Source: Dallia pectoralis
Lineage: Eukaryota > Chordata > Actinopteri > Esociformes > Umbridae
DNA: 64,000 bases
Assembly: GCA_029465975.1 (NCBI GenBank)
Contig: CM055742.1
Location: 9,548,043 to 9,612,042, forward strand
Direction of reading: 5' to 3'
Of this stretch, positions 21,801 to 36,017 are shown piece after piece. Each line of letters opens with the position of its first letter. The stretch's first letter is position 1. The translations under genes were made by a program, and so were the position numbers. Under the pieces are notes generated by a model. It saw only the letters and a program-made list of their open reading frames with translations, was not told where the DNA came from and made no database searches.

Positions 21801-24800
21801 ACAAAGTGCACAATTTCAAAGAAAAGGTTCTGGCACTTTCACAATCAGTGGCCGAAATTCCCCAAATGCTTCTTTTATGGGGTAGATTAGGTTAAAAGGA
21901 AGAACATGTGGATGTGAGCAAAAAATGAATATTGATGAAAGGCCCCAGGCTTAAAATACCATCAGCAGAGGTGAATGAAAGTGTATGCCTTCATGCTGCG
22001 TTTTTGCATCTACTTTATGAAGAGAAAACCGAAGGAATCTTGAGTGGACTCAGTGGATTCGCCTCTCCCGTCCATATGTTCATTGGATAATGCATGCATT
22101 GCCCTTTTGCTTCATGTTGTTAGGAGCTGGTGTGCTGAAAGAGCTCTTTGTAGAGGCGAATTAAATAGTTTGACGGATAATGACAAAGTGCAAGCGTGTT
22201 TTTTCCTCCCCCTCCAAAAAAACTTGCCCACATTGTCCTTCCTGTCGAGTGCGAGGTAGGGCCAGTGCCTCCGTGATGCCAGATAAGGAAGGTATGTGTC
22301 TTTTCATGTTTTGCCGCGTTCACCACTCCTGGCGGGGTGAGGGGAGGTCGGTTAGAGGCGATAGCCTTCACTGAGCCCCCAAACATTTACAGGAGATTGC
22401 GCCCATGTCCAGTCTCTTGATTTTGTTGGGGAGTTTGTTAAAATACTAAACTCAGAAGCTCGAGGCCCGACGTGTTACTTCTTCAGCAGACTCGAAGAGC
22501 CACATGACTTTGAATGCTCTTTGCTTGAGTGCTGTTGCTGGGGCAACGGGACCAGGAATGTGAAACGGGCCAAAGTTGATTGTAGGGTGCTAAATGAAAA
22601 CCACATTTTCCCCCATTTGAAGTTTGTTGCATCTCTCGGGCCATTGAGTCTTTTTAGAGACCTGTAAAGGTGCCACGTGCAGATGGCCTGCTTGATTGTC
22701 ATGCTAATGTTGAAGCCTGCTGTTACTGATTGTTGGTTTATATGTTCTTCCCTTCTCTTTAAATCGCTGTAAAGTTAGGTTCTACACATGTCGCATATTT
22801 TTTTTACATAGACCTTTGACAGACAAGATTGCGGTACAAAATATGGTTATCATGTTCTTTCACAGGGCGAAACATAAATACATTTTGTTCTGAGTACTGA
22901 ATACTGGGGAAAGAGTTTGTCACATTCTCATTATGTTGACTTGCGATTCCCGGATACTTTTTATTCATGTGAACTGTGTGTGTCTGTTAAAAGTTGGATT
23001 TCCTCCATAGCCACCCAATCACAAGCTTTCTGCATTGTATAAGGAGATCCGATTGAGGATTACTTGGCTGTTTATTTCAAAGCGTCTGTATGATTCATTG
23101 GCACCGAGAGCGTAACTGACTGGATGTCAGAGTGAAACGGTACTTGGCGAAACGAGATCTGAGTTTTGTTGCGTAGAGAGGTAGCCACTTTAAATGTAAA
23201 AAACAGTGAGAGATGAAGACAGATGCTCGTTTCAACTTTGAACAGAGCTCATAATTTTCCCTCAAGCTTCTAATGCACATATTTTTTTTTACGAAAATAT
23301 CAGAGCAGCAGAAACATGACCAGGGACGGCAAGTTATTGGTACCGAATACTTATTTTGAACAGAGACAGAGCCGTGTCATGGCTGAAGTGTCGTCGGTTG
23401 TCTCTTTGGTTTAAAAACTTGAAACCCCCATGTAACGATGTTTCCGTAACGACATGGCCCCTGACACACCTCTGCAGCATTCCGGTAATTTCTTGGACAA
23501 CTATATGGCTTTTCGTATATCGTAAACCCGCTCGGCAGAAACGCGGCTCTATCATATTTCCGGACAACAGAGTAGCCCGCCACATCGAGGACAATTAAAA
23601 AAACAGAATGAAACAAGAGTGAGCCTTTCAAAATGTCACCGCGGCGGGCACTTGGAAGCAAGGACGGGCCTATATTTCAAAGCATCTTATCAGTCTCCAG
23701 AGAAAGCCTTTCCAGGGGAACTGTTCACCACGGCGCGTCCAGGATGCCAGTACAGTCGGTGTCATGGAGCGACTATTTCAGGAGGCTAGATATAAATGTG
23801 GCGATAAGATGGAAGACAGACGGCGTGTCGCCCCCCTCTATTATCAGTGGACCGGGCTGAGGCATCAGGAGGCCCGGGGAAGTAGCGGGTCTTAAATAAT
23901 AACGGGATATTAAACCAGGCGGCTCACGGGGCCCGCTTCGAGGTCTTTGAAATAACAGTGTGCTCTGTGACCATGGGAGCTGTCTGGGCATGTCTCAATG
24001 GGCTTCATCAACTAGAATTAATGGTCCACCCCAACACACACAAACACACACACTATCACATCAGGAGTGTTCCACATGCGTCACTTCCCTTGCGTGGTTG
24101 AGGTCTTCTTCATTCCCTCCCCCCTTTCTCTATCTCTCCCTTCTTTTTCTTTCTCTCCACTTGTCTTTGACTTTCTCTCCGACATTCTCTCTGTATCTGC
24201 AGTTTTTTCTGTCCGCATCCACCCACTCATTCCTGATGAATGCAGCCATTCTTTCTAGTTTATTCCTTGGGCCAGGGAATATATATTTCCTTTCTTGTAT
24301 TCTACGATACATTATGAAATATCCGAACCCCTTAAAAACGCTAATGCCCCGCTGGTCCATTAATGCAGTTTTAGTAAATGCCACTTGTTCAGTGGTGTTA
24401 CTCAGTGCCCTCTCCTTTTAAGATTAGGTCAGTATGTAGCGCGCGGCACGGTACTCCACACTGTTAAGCCGGCTGAAATGATCCCGTTTGTCTAAAGTAC
24501 CATTTCCCCTTTAGGCCCCAGCTGTTGATACTAGCGCCGCTTTTGGCCCCCCAACGGCGACTGTATACAGAATGCACAATGATGCGTGAAGCGGAAATTG
24601 TTCGGCGGGGGCGCGACTCGTCGTGGTGTGCGATTGCTCAGACCGGGATACCGGGAGAGATAAGCGGTAGACAGGCTTTTGGCCGAGACACTGCCTCTGT
24701 GTCAACTTATCATATGGAGATCTCAATGATTGTTGTCCCTGGTCTACGCTAACGCGATGACAGCCCACCAAGTCCTGGTTACTTCAAAGCGCTACCATAT

Positions 24801-25410
24801 TAGGTCGATGAACCCTGTATGGTCCGCGATCCTGCTACAGCCTTCTGTGTCCTGTTTTGCATTTGTGGCCAGTCTGCGGCCTGCGTGATACTATTTGTTG
24901 TCTCGTACTGTAGTAATTATTCATTATCCTATATATAAGTACTTGAGATGATGACTGCGAGACCCAGGGGCTATGAGGCTATTCCACGAGGTGCACTTCA
25001 CGGCCTCATGAATTTTTCTGACGTTTCAGGAATTAATGCTTGTGTATCAAGAGGCGTTGGAAGTGCTGCGGCAGCGGGTCTTAGCTTCTCAGAACCCTGG
25101 GAACCGAAGAGTTTTCGTGTTCTTAAGTCGCAGGGGCACGGGAAGCTTAGCTCTGGACTCATTTTCCCTAATACGCCCAGGTCTCCACGTGGAGGAGGAA
25201 TTTGAAGCATTTCGCCAGGGTCGGTGCATGAGGCGCTGGGATAGTTTATGTGAGCATGAGGCCAAAGAGGGCTAAGGAATGCTAAGCAATTGGAGAGCTA
25301 AATTTACAAGAGGTACAGTAGTTTTGGAACATATTCAAATCCCTTTGTTTTCTACACATTAGGTTGCGTTATCAACTAAGTTCATAATTGATTAGGATTC
25401 GGCCATCAAT

Positions 25411-25610
25411 CTACACACCCCGGGTTTTTGTGACAAAGATTATTCATGACAGAACTTTTTCCACCTTCAATGTGACCTATAACAACCACAATTCAATTGG
25501 AAAACAAACTGAAATCTTTGAGGGGGGGACATTTTTTATTAAAAAAACTTTCAACGAAGTTCTGACATGATTGATCTTTGTCTTGTTTTTTTTCACATCA
25601 CGCTGTAATG
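25411..25610 (+). mobile_element. Tc1-like or foldback MITE, copy B
   Basis: This copy starts ctacacaccccgggtttttg and contains catgacagaactttttccacc and atgtgacctataac, matching copy A in opposite orientation. The segment near 25556-25600 (gttctgacatgattgatctt) is an imperfect inverted version of 25431-25460, so the copy can fold back. No transposase is present. Confidence 0.6.
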
Positions 25611-26205
25611 TCAAAGCAAACACAGCTTGTTCCAATTGATGTTCTGTCTCACGCCCGTTGATCATCCTGGATGTCTGCAGCGTTTGGAGTCTGTCTGTGG
25701 CAAATTCAATCGATTGGATATTTAGAAAGACACACATCTGTCTAGAGAGTCCGACGCTTCATACCTGTCTCAGGGCGACCATTACTGCAGCACTCTGCAA
25801 TCAGGCCTTTTTGGTAGAGCGGAGGAATGCACTCCTAGTTAAAAAGCATATGACACGGTGCCTGGAGTTTGCCAAACAACACCTGAAGGACCAATAAGCA
25901 TGTAGATACCTGTTATCTAGTCTTTTGCAATGGACTCAAATGAGTATCAAACGGAGTGTTAAGCCTGAATGCTGTTATGTCTGGCAAAAACAAGCTAGTG
26001 TCTGTCAGCTGTCTTATTCCGACCCTCTGGTGAACTACGGTGCGAGCATGAAGTTATCAGGAGAACTCTCATGAATGCACATGCACGGGAAATTGTGGCA
26101 AAAACTTCAAACAGTGTGTTTTTGGTATGTCACATTGTGCGTTGGTTAATGGCATTTGTAAATGCATTCACTCAATTATATATTCCGTTAATTACACAAG
26201 AAATT

Positions 26206-26233
26206 GCGGGTCTGAATACTTTCCGAAGCCACT
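26206..26233. mobile_element. Tc1-type terminal remnant
   Basis: The words gcgggtctgaatactttccg and aagccact resemble the common fish Tc1 end that carries gaatactttccgaaggcact. No partner end is visible nearby. Short and tentative. Confidence 0.35.
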
Positions 26234-29200
26234 ATTGCTCAAAGCAAACTTCTGACGTTTTTTTTGACAGACCAAGGAATTGCTGATGTAAGCTGAAAGA
26301 GCTGATTCCTTGGTCTTGTGAAGACACGTTTTAGCTAAATCACATCTCTGAAGTGTGTACATGAATTCCTGTGCAGTCTATTTTTGTGAAGGTCATCGGG
26401 AAAACCGTCTTGACTCCTGTAGATCTCTTTGTCGACAACAGAGAAACTGTGAAATGACAGTTTCCGTCTGTTTGTGTCCAAGTCAATGTTGCCTGATGGC
26501 TCATTACATGTTTACTGTGCCAGAAAACAACATTATACATACTCAGTTTCTGAAGTAGAGGACGACACGCTACCCTATGAAAGCGAACACAGGGGATAAA
26601 CAGGATTTTGCGAATCCTAATCCTCTTTTGACAACCAGTAATCTTTTTGGGCGCTCTAATTTGTTGCAATTGCCAGCTTTTGAAATCCATGCCATGTAAA
26701 ATCCTCAGCATTTATGACAAGGCCATTGTAGTCAAAAGGCCTTCAGGGGGCAAAATATTGTCTCAGCAAATTTTGACCGCGCAGACTAATTACCCACTTT
26801 CATATCGAACAGGCAAGACTCATGTCTCCTGAACCATATAGGGAACATCATAGTGCAACCCAGAATGCCGTTGCGCCGCTGCCTCCCTCCAGCCTCCCAC
26901 CTTGCCTCCCTCCAGTCTCCCCAGTGTAACTAGCTATTGAGTAAATGTCAACGTGGACCTGTTCCGGAGATGATTGAAGCAAACACACTTTGCAGTTCAC
27001 ACGCTCGCATGAGATGGCAGAACCGTAGGTACAACTACACCCGTCAGATCGTTTCATTGGGTTGTCGGGCCGACGGGCTAGGTAGCTGTTGAAGATGTAG
27101 CCACAGGGCATTGTGGGAATTGGGAAAGAGAGAGAAACAGCTCATCGGGCTGGGTTGGTTGACTATATTTATTGTCTTTAGGTGCTGGTGTTGCAACTTC
27201 CTCATTAGGTTTTTAGTATGGGCGCGGAGGCAAAGTACATCAGATTGAATCTTTCATAAACACTCAGTGAGTCATTAAACAGTCAAATCTCGATTCGACT
27301 GATATGTTTAATCCGTCATCTTCCGGTTTGTTGTGTTTCAGCCAGGCCTTTAGGTTTGAAAAGAGTCAACATCAACTGGAATCAGTATTCAGCGGCTCTC
27401 GCTAAACGGGTTTCTCTCTGAACGGGACTTTTGATTGTAGGCATCAACTTCTTCTGCATTTCTCTTCCCCTGTAGGTTCAGTGCCATTTGGCATCGCACA
27501 TCCCGGTTGTGTAAGGGTTCTGTGAGAGAGGGAGTTTTCGGGCATGGCCCTCTAAGACCAGCCGTTTCCCGGGCTAGTCACCGCTGAACCGCAGCGGCAT
27601 GGATGGAGTCATCGTTTGCATGCCAATGGCTTCAGGGTTGGCAGCGGGCCGCTAAAAGCTTGACACTCTTAAGCAAGTGCTATGCCAGTCTCTCCCAGTC
27701 GAAAGGATAAGCACTCAAGCATGGGCATCGCCTTGGCACCGACCCTTTGCTTGCTTCTGAGTGAGAGACAAGGCGCTGGACAGAGGCGTGCGCACACACA
27801 CACACACACACTCCTCAGTTTCAGTCGCTTCCTCTTGTTTTTTTCAACCAATCTATTGCTCGCTCTCTCGGATCCTCTCTTTTCAGTTTCCAATCTTCTG
27901 CCTCTCACACACTTATTTATACTCATTCCTGATGCACTCGCAGGGCGCTGGCAGTCAGATTAGCACTCACATTTGTTATTTATGCTTCACATTTGCAATT
28001 CCCCACACGACTGTTCGTCTCAGAAGCTGTCGTCATTTGCTGCAGCCACTTGATAGACTGTGTGCGAGGAGATGTTCACACTTGCCACATTTGAACCCAT
28101 TTCTTCGTGGCAATGTTGTTACCAGCACCATCGTTTTTTATTATATTTATATAGATATATTTACTTCATTAAATCATAATTCTTTTTAATAATTCACCGC
28201 TCAACAACTCTTGTTGGTGGTTTAATTTTGACTTGTACTTGGACCACCCAATGTTCTTATATGCGATTATGTTGCACCCAAGAGCTATTGTCCAGGTTGC
28301 GCCCTGACATCCGCTACCTGGGTAAAGTGTCATATCTGTTTTTCCATTTTCTTCACTGCCTTCCTGCCTTAGCACACTATTCAAGCTAACCGAGGAGTAA
28401 TGGCAAATACACCTTAGACATGAGATACGGTATGTCTGAGATAAAAAAAATATAGAAATAAAACCTGAGGTAAAAAGAATCTTAGAACCCCCTGAAAAGT
28501 CTGACAGTTCTCTTAGAATTTTCTCTTTTTCACCCCTTTTGTAAGTCTTTCCGTTCTCCCGGAGGGGGAAAAGGTATGCCTCTATCTCACTTACAGACCT
28601 GCAGCGCAAGACATTGAGTTACAGAAAACAACAAAGGGTTCTCAAAGGCAGGCAGATGGAAAAGTATGAGATATGCCATAGAGCTGTGTGTTTTTTTTTT
28701 GTTGGAACGAGTTCCTTGTCTTATCAGGACAGTATTAGACTCTCCTTCAGCATTTCCTGTGCACAGAAGTGAACTTTGACTAGGGAGTGTGCGGTTTCCC
28801 CATGCCCATTCATGGGAAAGTGGCCCACACCCTGGACCGTATAATGCGTTATCGTCGGAGGTGCGCCATGGCAATGAGATCACTTAGAATGCCCTTGATA
28901 ACACTGACCTTTAATTTCGGTCGTATACTTTAGTAGGGACTGCGGTGTTTGCTCTACAGACCGTCGTCACAGCAACTCTGTTATTTTGCCGTACCTCCGA
29001 CACAACAAGTTGAATCATTTTCTTATCTCATGATTGCCTCCCATGTATATTTCGCTTGTAAAACCTCACCATAGGTGCGGGGCAATCGTCAAGGGAAACC
29101 GCTGCACACCTATCCGGTGAAGGCAGGCAGTTCCGATTGGCTGGCAATTCGTTACAGTCTATGTTCAAGTTGTCCCTTTTCCCGACGCTTTCACCACTGA

Positions 29201-29555
29201 TCTCCATTCAGTCGCCATATGTATTGTTGGGTAATGTTGGTCCTTAACAGCCTTTGAAACACACCGCTGTTTACTCAGCTGAAAGCCATAGGCTCCTCAC
29301 GGCATATGGACTGCTGTAAAACGTTGGGCCTGTCGGCAAACACAGGCAGCAGGGCCTGATGTCTTTACCCATGATTTAAAGAGCACTGCATACGTTTCTT
29401 TTTCAACCCTTTCTTCACCTTGCCTTTTTTCTCTTTTTTTCTTTCATCCTTCATCTGGCGCTGTATACTGAAGGCAGACATGCCACTATGTTCCCAGACT
29501 GTTTGCATGTAGGAGCATATTCAGCCTTTTGACACGTTTGTTGTTCAGGTCACAT

Positions 29556-31082
29556 TAGGGGTGTGCGATATGACGATATTTAATCGTGGACGATTAAAAT
29601 GTCTCCACGATTCACTTTTTCGGAAATATCGTAGAATCGCGCTCCAGTGCACGTTCAATTAGATGCAGATCTATGGCGTTTTTTCAGCTACGTATCAACA
29701 TGCAATGCGCGGTGCGCTAGATGTCAGCGTGTTAACACTAGAAGCGCCAACAGCCCATGCCCGCGGGCGTTGCAGTTAGTAATTAAAATAAATATATAAT
29801 GTTGAAACGCTACAGCCTCGTTCTTCCATGACTTTTCCTAAATACGTGCATTTTACCTTGTCCCGTTTTCAGAAACTGGATGCGTTTTGGTCTGATCTAT
29901 ATTGGACACCGTTTTGGTCTGGTCTATATAAAACTGGATGCGTTTTGGTCTGGTCTACATGAAACTTGACGCGTTTTGGTCTGGTCTACATGAAACTTGA
30001 CGCGTTTTGGTCCGATCTATATGAAACTGGATATATGTAACCGATTAATTTGCTGCGGTCTCATGTGCACTCATAACATCACTAATGAACACTCTGCGCA
30101 GTGCAACCGGTTAGTATGCGTGTCCTGCTCAGGCAGACAAAAGCTGCGAGATATACATAGATAATAGATTGATTGGCTTGGTTGAATTTGAATGAACTAG
30201 AAAAAAGAGGTAGGCCTACGTTTATAAAGAAATATATGTTTTACTAAATAAACAGAACGAAAATATAAAACGAAATTGATTAATGTATCTACCGGGTAAC
30301 AGCAGAATATACCCGACCGTGACCAATATACAAACTGTGTTGTAAAATACGTGTTTCATTGTCTATAGTGCCTTAGTTACTGGGCTGTAATTACTATAAT
30401 ACATTTTACAAATGTAAATGATCAAATTATACACTGTAGCCTAATGTTTTTATTTCAACAGTCTGTGTTGCAATATATACGGCCAATCATGCGCAAATCA
30501 TTTGATTGCGCGTCGCTTGTGATCTAAAATGTTTTAGCATTTATTACATCAAAATAGGACATACAGTTTGATTGATTTTAATTTATTCGATCTTTAGAAA
30601 TTTAAATATCATAGCCTGTGCATTTTAAAATCATGGTTTTAATTTTGTATTGTATGGCTACATAAGACAATAAATAGGCTACATACTATTTTAGTAAAAT
30701 GTTTTACTGCATAATTCACAATTCATTTAATTCAGGATGATAACACAGTAGATCATCTGATGCTGTAGATGGATGGCAGGTTACACAGTGAATGGATGGT
30801 GAAGCTGCGGATGAGAATGAAGGTGCTTCTTTGCACCATTGCACTTCCTTTAAATATACACGTGATTAAAATATGCTACTTTAATTTTTTTTCCCTTTTA
30901 TGTTTTGTTACCTTGTAACGCTATATTCTTTAAATGGAGATATAATTTGCTTGTATTGCAGCTCAGTAATTAGCAAAATAGTCTTAAAAAGCAACATGAA
31001 AAAGAATCGTGATAAAATCGTGAATCGTGATTTTTCCTGAAAAAATCGTGATATGATATTTTTCCCATATCGCCCACCCCTA
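29556..31082 (+). mobile_element. hAT-type non-autonomous element, copy 1 (1,527 bp)
   Basis: A perfect 8-bp target duplication, ggtcacat, flanks it at 29548-29555 and 31083-31090. The termini are taggggtgtgcgatatg on the left and catatcgcccacccctA on the right, which are inverted repeats. Subterminal regions are rich in aatcgtg/cacgatt motifs. An internal tandem repeat of about 31 bp with core gttttggtctg occurs five times (29883-30010). No transposase frame is visible. An inverted second copy is at 39862-41412. Its right end is only about 160 bp from the acceptor of exon 3. Confidence 0.92.
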
Positions 31083-31248
31083 GGTCACATGGTCTCTATA
31101 TGTATTAACTGAGACGGATACTGCTTATGTTTGGATCGGAGTTGTCCTCCGCTGAAAAGATTCCCCCCGAAAGAATTCACGCTCTCTCCGCCTTTCTCCT
31201 CGACAACGAACGAGCTCTCGGGTAATTACTATTCTTTCTCCCTCCCAG

Positions 31249-31563
31249 GCGTCATAAGGACTCAAGAACTTCTGGACCACGAGACCACCCGGCACTACTG
31301 GCTGACCGTGTACGCCACAGACGGCGGTGTGGTGCCGCTGTCGGCCTTCGTGGAGGTCTACGTGGAGGTCCAGGACGTCAACGACAACGCACCGCAGACC
31401 TCAGAGCCTGTGTACTACCCGTCGGTGGTGGAGAACTCGCCCAAGGACGTGTCCATCATCCAGGTCGAGGCGGTGGACCCGGACTCCGGCTCCAGTGACA
31501 AGCTTGGCTACAAAATCACCAGCGGCAACCCACAGGGATTCTTCGCCATCAACCCCAAGACCG
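31249..31563 (+). CDS. fat1: fat1 exon 3: cadherin repeat 10 and start of 11
   Basis: The exon is 315 bp, phase 1 to phase 1, with acceptor ccctcccag and donor ACCG|GTAAGA. It encodes residues 1088-1192. It completes cadherin repeat 10 (LDHETTRHYWLTVYATD, then the linker DVNDNAPQTSEPVYYP) and enters repeat 11 (ENSPKDVSIIQVEAVDPDSG, ending NPKTG). The symmetric phase means that skipping it would keep the frame but splice across two repeats. GC content is clearly higher than in the surrounding intron. The open frame starting at 31131 extends upstream into the intron and does not mark a real start. Confidence 0.97.
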
Positions 31564-33840
31564 GTAAGACCAAATTGAACGCCGGCTTTACGTCGAGTTG
31601 AATTCCTTGCTCCTCGCACAAGGTCATGTAAAAGCACCTCCATATAAATGCATAGCAGATAGGTTGTAGACATTACACATGTCCGTTTGTCCTAGGTTAC
31701 AGACAAGGTTTCATACCAAGCCCAAGCATCTTGGTCCCTTGTAACAGAGACTCCAGCATGGTCAATTAACTTCAGCATGTGACGTAACGGAAAGGCCTAC
31801 TGGGGATGTTCCTTCTACACCCAGTTGCTTCACATATTGTGTTCTCAAAATGGTCAAACATTAAATATTTTATCCTTGTCCTTTTTTTGCCCACTGGAAC
31901 AGGCATTGATTTTACTCCTCCATAAAAGAAAATAATAGTAACAGCCCATTTTTTGGTTTGGAAGGCTAAAGATTGAAAATATTTTTTTTTTGCTTTTTTC
32001 GGGGAGGGGCTGTGTTTTGATGAATCGGTCACACTTCGTATCTGGTTGGACAGATCCCATATAATTAGCCGCACATTTGATTAATTACTCTAACACAGTA
32101 AAGCCTGTCTTTGTTCCGTTTGCAATGTTCGCCCGCACTACATCGCTTATCTCCAGTCCCCACGTCCAGCTTTACAAAAGCAGCTGAGTTACTAAGCAGT
32201 TTAGAGGCTCCGAAACATATTAAAAAGTTTGCTCGACTGAATCAATTCAATGTGAAATTGTTTTCGCGTGTCCCTTTTTATCAAATTAACACCGAACGCT
32301 TGGATTACAAACAAGCTTGTTTACTTTTATTGCACTGTGCCACCTTGTTTGTCTCTCGGTAACTGCTAATTAACGAACTCATTTAAATCCTGTCTCTTGA
32401 GTGTTTTATTCCGGCCTATTATTGGTTTAAACGCAAGTGCTCATTTAAACGAAAATGAAGAATGGCCGTCGGAGCGACCGGCTCTCCAGCATCCCCGAGG
32501 TTGACTTGTGTGGTCTGGTTCTCCGCGGAGGTCCTCCCATCAAACCGGGGTTATTTTTGTTAGAATTCTCTTCACCAAATAAGGGCCGGTCATGTAGCTC
32601 GCTCGCTCTCTCTTTCTCTTTTTGGGCTTCCCCTCCGGAACAATCCTAATCCTGGCGAGTCTCCAAGGAGATGGGGAAAATAAAGGGAATGGGAGAATGA
32701 AAGCAAGCAAAGAGAAACCGGCGCCCAGCCCCTGTATTTAGCTTACTCGGACATTAACTCTTAATGGTTTAATGGCCAATAGGTTTGATAACTAGGGTGG
32801 GAGTTTGCGTGTGTGTGTGTCACAGATCCACTCAAGCAGATAAAGCATCCCAAATATACATTATTCATTGCTTTTACTACTAAGCAGCTATTCTTGAAGT
32901 TATTTACCGTAGGCCAGAGAAGTAGAGATAAGCCAGAGTCTGGCTGTTGAAATATGAGCTTTTTTCGGCTCTTAGAAGGCAGTAGGTCTGGATTTAAGTT
33001 CCCTCTCTGTGGAAGTCCCTGGTGAAAAAAAGTATATAGGGCAGATCAGCGGAGATAAGAAAGCCCCACCAGTGATCAATCACATTGGATCTGATCAGCG
33101 CAGCGGTGTCATTTAACCGGGTGTTTTTACCGTTCTGTCTGACATTCTATTACCCGTTGCCGTAATAGCTTCAACAGAGCCTTCAAATGAATAGGCAGAT
33201 CAATTTCTGACCCCGGGCATTGATTTGCGCTGACCTCTAATGATTTTAATTTAACCTCCAAAAATGGAAATCAGCCCCCAACTCCCATTCCATGTCCAGA
33301 TTCTGTAAACATTAAAGTGCGTCTGTAAATGTACATTCCCCTCCATTTTAGTCTCAGCTTGTCCTAGATCCGGCCCTTCTTTAATGTTTCACTTTCATAG
33401 CTTTGTGTCGCAGCTGGATTGTTTTGCCTCCTAATCACTCCATATTTCCTCGTCTTAACAGATGCGTTACATTTGTTCGAATGATTGTTTTCCGGACATT
33501 TTTTGCTACTAAAGAGCAAAATGTAACTTGCCCTTTACAAAGAACCGCCCTTTCTATGGAACTTTCTATCTACAGAACACGTTTCCCTTTTATCCCAGAT
33601 AACAGGGGTTTTTGTAGAACTGCCCGCTTTGCCCAGCTAGCAAGTTCAGAGAGGACGTCAAACTCTGTTTACATTCCGACATGCAAACTCTTCTCCGACG
33701 GCTTTGTAGCTGTCCTCTTCGTAAACGTTCTGGATGCAGCGCCGTGACAAACACGTTCCACCGAGGACGCTGCGATGGAGGTCACCCATTCATGCATATC
33801 AAAGCACGTTAAAAAGCCAGAGCTCGTCGCGTCGGGCATA

Positions 33841-33885
33841 ACAAGAGGAGGCGTAACAAGAGGAGGCGTAACAAGAGGAGGCGTT
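33841..33885. repeat. 15-bp tandem repeat, 3 perfect copies
   Basis: Three copies of acaagaggaggcgta lie head to tail, with the last base of the final unit changed. Confidence 0.9.
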
Positions 33886-35961
33886 GCACGATGACCATCT
33901 TCAACAGAATCCCTTTCAGTAGCATTCAGCCTGCATTTCTCCTTTTTTTGCGCCACGGCTGCTAACTTGACCGCGTATGTCCACAAGTAAAGGTGATATG
34001 CTTCGACGAACTTGACCGAATCTCCACATCTGCATGCTTTGGTGTAATTTCTATGACGATAGCAAGCGGCCGAGACGCTCGAAGCGCATTCAAGCTGTTG
34101 CCTGGAACAGTGGGACACATTGTTTTTGCATTTTCCATGTCACTGCCCTCAGTTGGATGAAAATAGGCCTGATACCCGTTCTACATTATCCAGTTAATAT
34201 GATACTCGTCCCACATATTACAGGTTCCTTAAACAGTTTTAACCTTACAGCACACAGACCTCTGTAATTATATGCTCAAATGCAGCAACGGGAGCGATGC
34301 CCAGTTCTGGCATATCTACAAAGCAATGGGGGCGGGAGAAAGAAAGCAAAAAAGCATGTTTGGGTTTCAATATAAGTTGCATGCATGTGTGAGGCTAAGC
34401 TAGCTAACCAGCGTTTTAGCAACCGAAGAAATCCCTTTAGATTTCTGCCTAGAAAAACAAACAACTTCAAAAGCTGATAGATGCAGATTGGGTCGACTCT
34501 ATTTTGGTAAACATTGATAATATGTAGCTTTGCTAGCTAGCTGTCATCGACGCTATTCTTTCCCCCCTGTAGCTTATTGACTTTTGTCTGAGGGCTTCAA
34601 ACGTAGATGAAGGCTCTTCTCTTGGCTGGATTCGGGTCGCTTTGCCCTTTTCCATGTGCGGTTCTCGTATCAGCTGGTGAAAGCCCTGGATGAAAGGCTT
34701 ACGTTATTTCTGCAGAGTAAACAAGTCCTGCTGTTTAGTTCCCAATGACTTTCCGAGTTTCATTAAAGTGCAAGGATTGCTCTCTCATTTTCTATCCCAA
34801 GACACCACGGCAATCTCATTCGGAGAAAGCAATGAGAAATAAGGTTTTGGGTTTTGTCATGGCCCGGAATAAAAAGAGCTCCTCTTCAGAATCCCCAGCA
34901 TTCGGATGCCTGGGAGTTTTTCCCTCTTGGTTTACGGAAGAGCCACGAGAAGAACTGGGTCAGTTGAATAATGTTGGCTTTGTGTGAGTGACTCCTTGGC
35001 TGTTAATGTCGCTCGGTGTGTGGGAGCGGCATCTGTGCATGGTCTTGCATTTGCCTCCTGGCATAATCCGGGGCTTACCCCAACACCCCTCCCTCCCCTC
35101 GTGTCTGGTACTCATTTCAAACGTATCCCACCGTGGCCGGAAACGCACGGTTCTGTTTTTCCCACCCTCGCTTGACCCCCAGTGAGCCCCTGTCGGTGTT
35201 TAGTTACAGAGTTACCCGCCCGCCGCCGCCTCCATTCTCTGCACAGCTTAGAAACATTGGCCTCATCAAGAGGACCTGTTTCAAGGTCGCGGGTCGAGGT
35301 AGACCCGGCTAGAAGGAAAGCAGGACAAAGGTGTCTTTTTAATGATACCCTGGCGGAAGAGGGATTTAAAAGATTCAGGCAGCCGGCCGAAAGGTATTGG
35401 AACGGACTTTAACCGTCTCTCGACTCCGGAACTGGGGTGTTTGCTCAAGCAGCCGTGTCGGAATCACACCCTCTGCCCGCTACCGGAAATGTTGAGGGCA
35501 GGGCGTGAGGTAAAAGGAGAGGTAGGGCAAAGATCACAAGATCTGTGTCACACAGTTTGTCACAGTAGCTGGCCCTCCTTTGTAATCTAATGTGTCACCA
35601 TGTACGATGTGACTGTGGGGAACATGGCATTGTGACATGTAAAAACAAGCACACCAGTTGTCTCTGTGGTTAGAAAGTGTTCGCAAGACCATGGATTAAT
35701 AAGACTGGCCATTTTTTAATACCGCAGGTTTTGTCTAATCCTCGTAAGGACACTAGGTTCAAGGTTCCTTTGGCTCGTACAATGTCCTTCACCCAGACTT
35801 TTTGAATTTTTATATTTGGCTGCCTGTGAAAGTTAGACTCATGGCGAACACACAAAAGCTCTTGAGGTGCCCCAAGGCACACAAATGTTCCTCAGTTTAC
35901 AACGGTGTGGTTTAGTTCCGTCCTGTATTCAGTCAGGGACCCGGTTTGAAACGAGGCCCCA

Positions 35962-35962
<1 letters not shown>

Positions 35963-36015
<53 letters not shown>
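35963..36015. repeat. (CA)n microsatellite
   Basis: Uninterrupted CA dinucleotides over about 53 bp. Confidence 0.97.

Positions 36016-36017
<2 letters not shown>

Larger units (their letters stand above)
17913..31248 (+). other. fat1 intron 2 (13.3 kb)
   Basis: The intron runs from GTGAGT at 17913 to cccag at 31248. It holds a 30-bp repeat (20935-21024), a MITE-like fragment pair (21559-21657 and 25411-25610), a 31-bp repeat (21668-21800), a small Tc1-type end remnant (26206-26233) and a full hAT-type element (29556-31082) that ends only about 160 bp before the next exon. I recognise no gene or RNA in the remaining sequence. Confidence 0.9.

Noticed and set aside
24067..24421. Pyrimidine-rich open frames near 24.1-24.4 kb
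   Set aside because: Composition-driven Ser/Leu/Phe frames, with several frames open at once and no recognisable domain.
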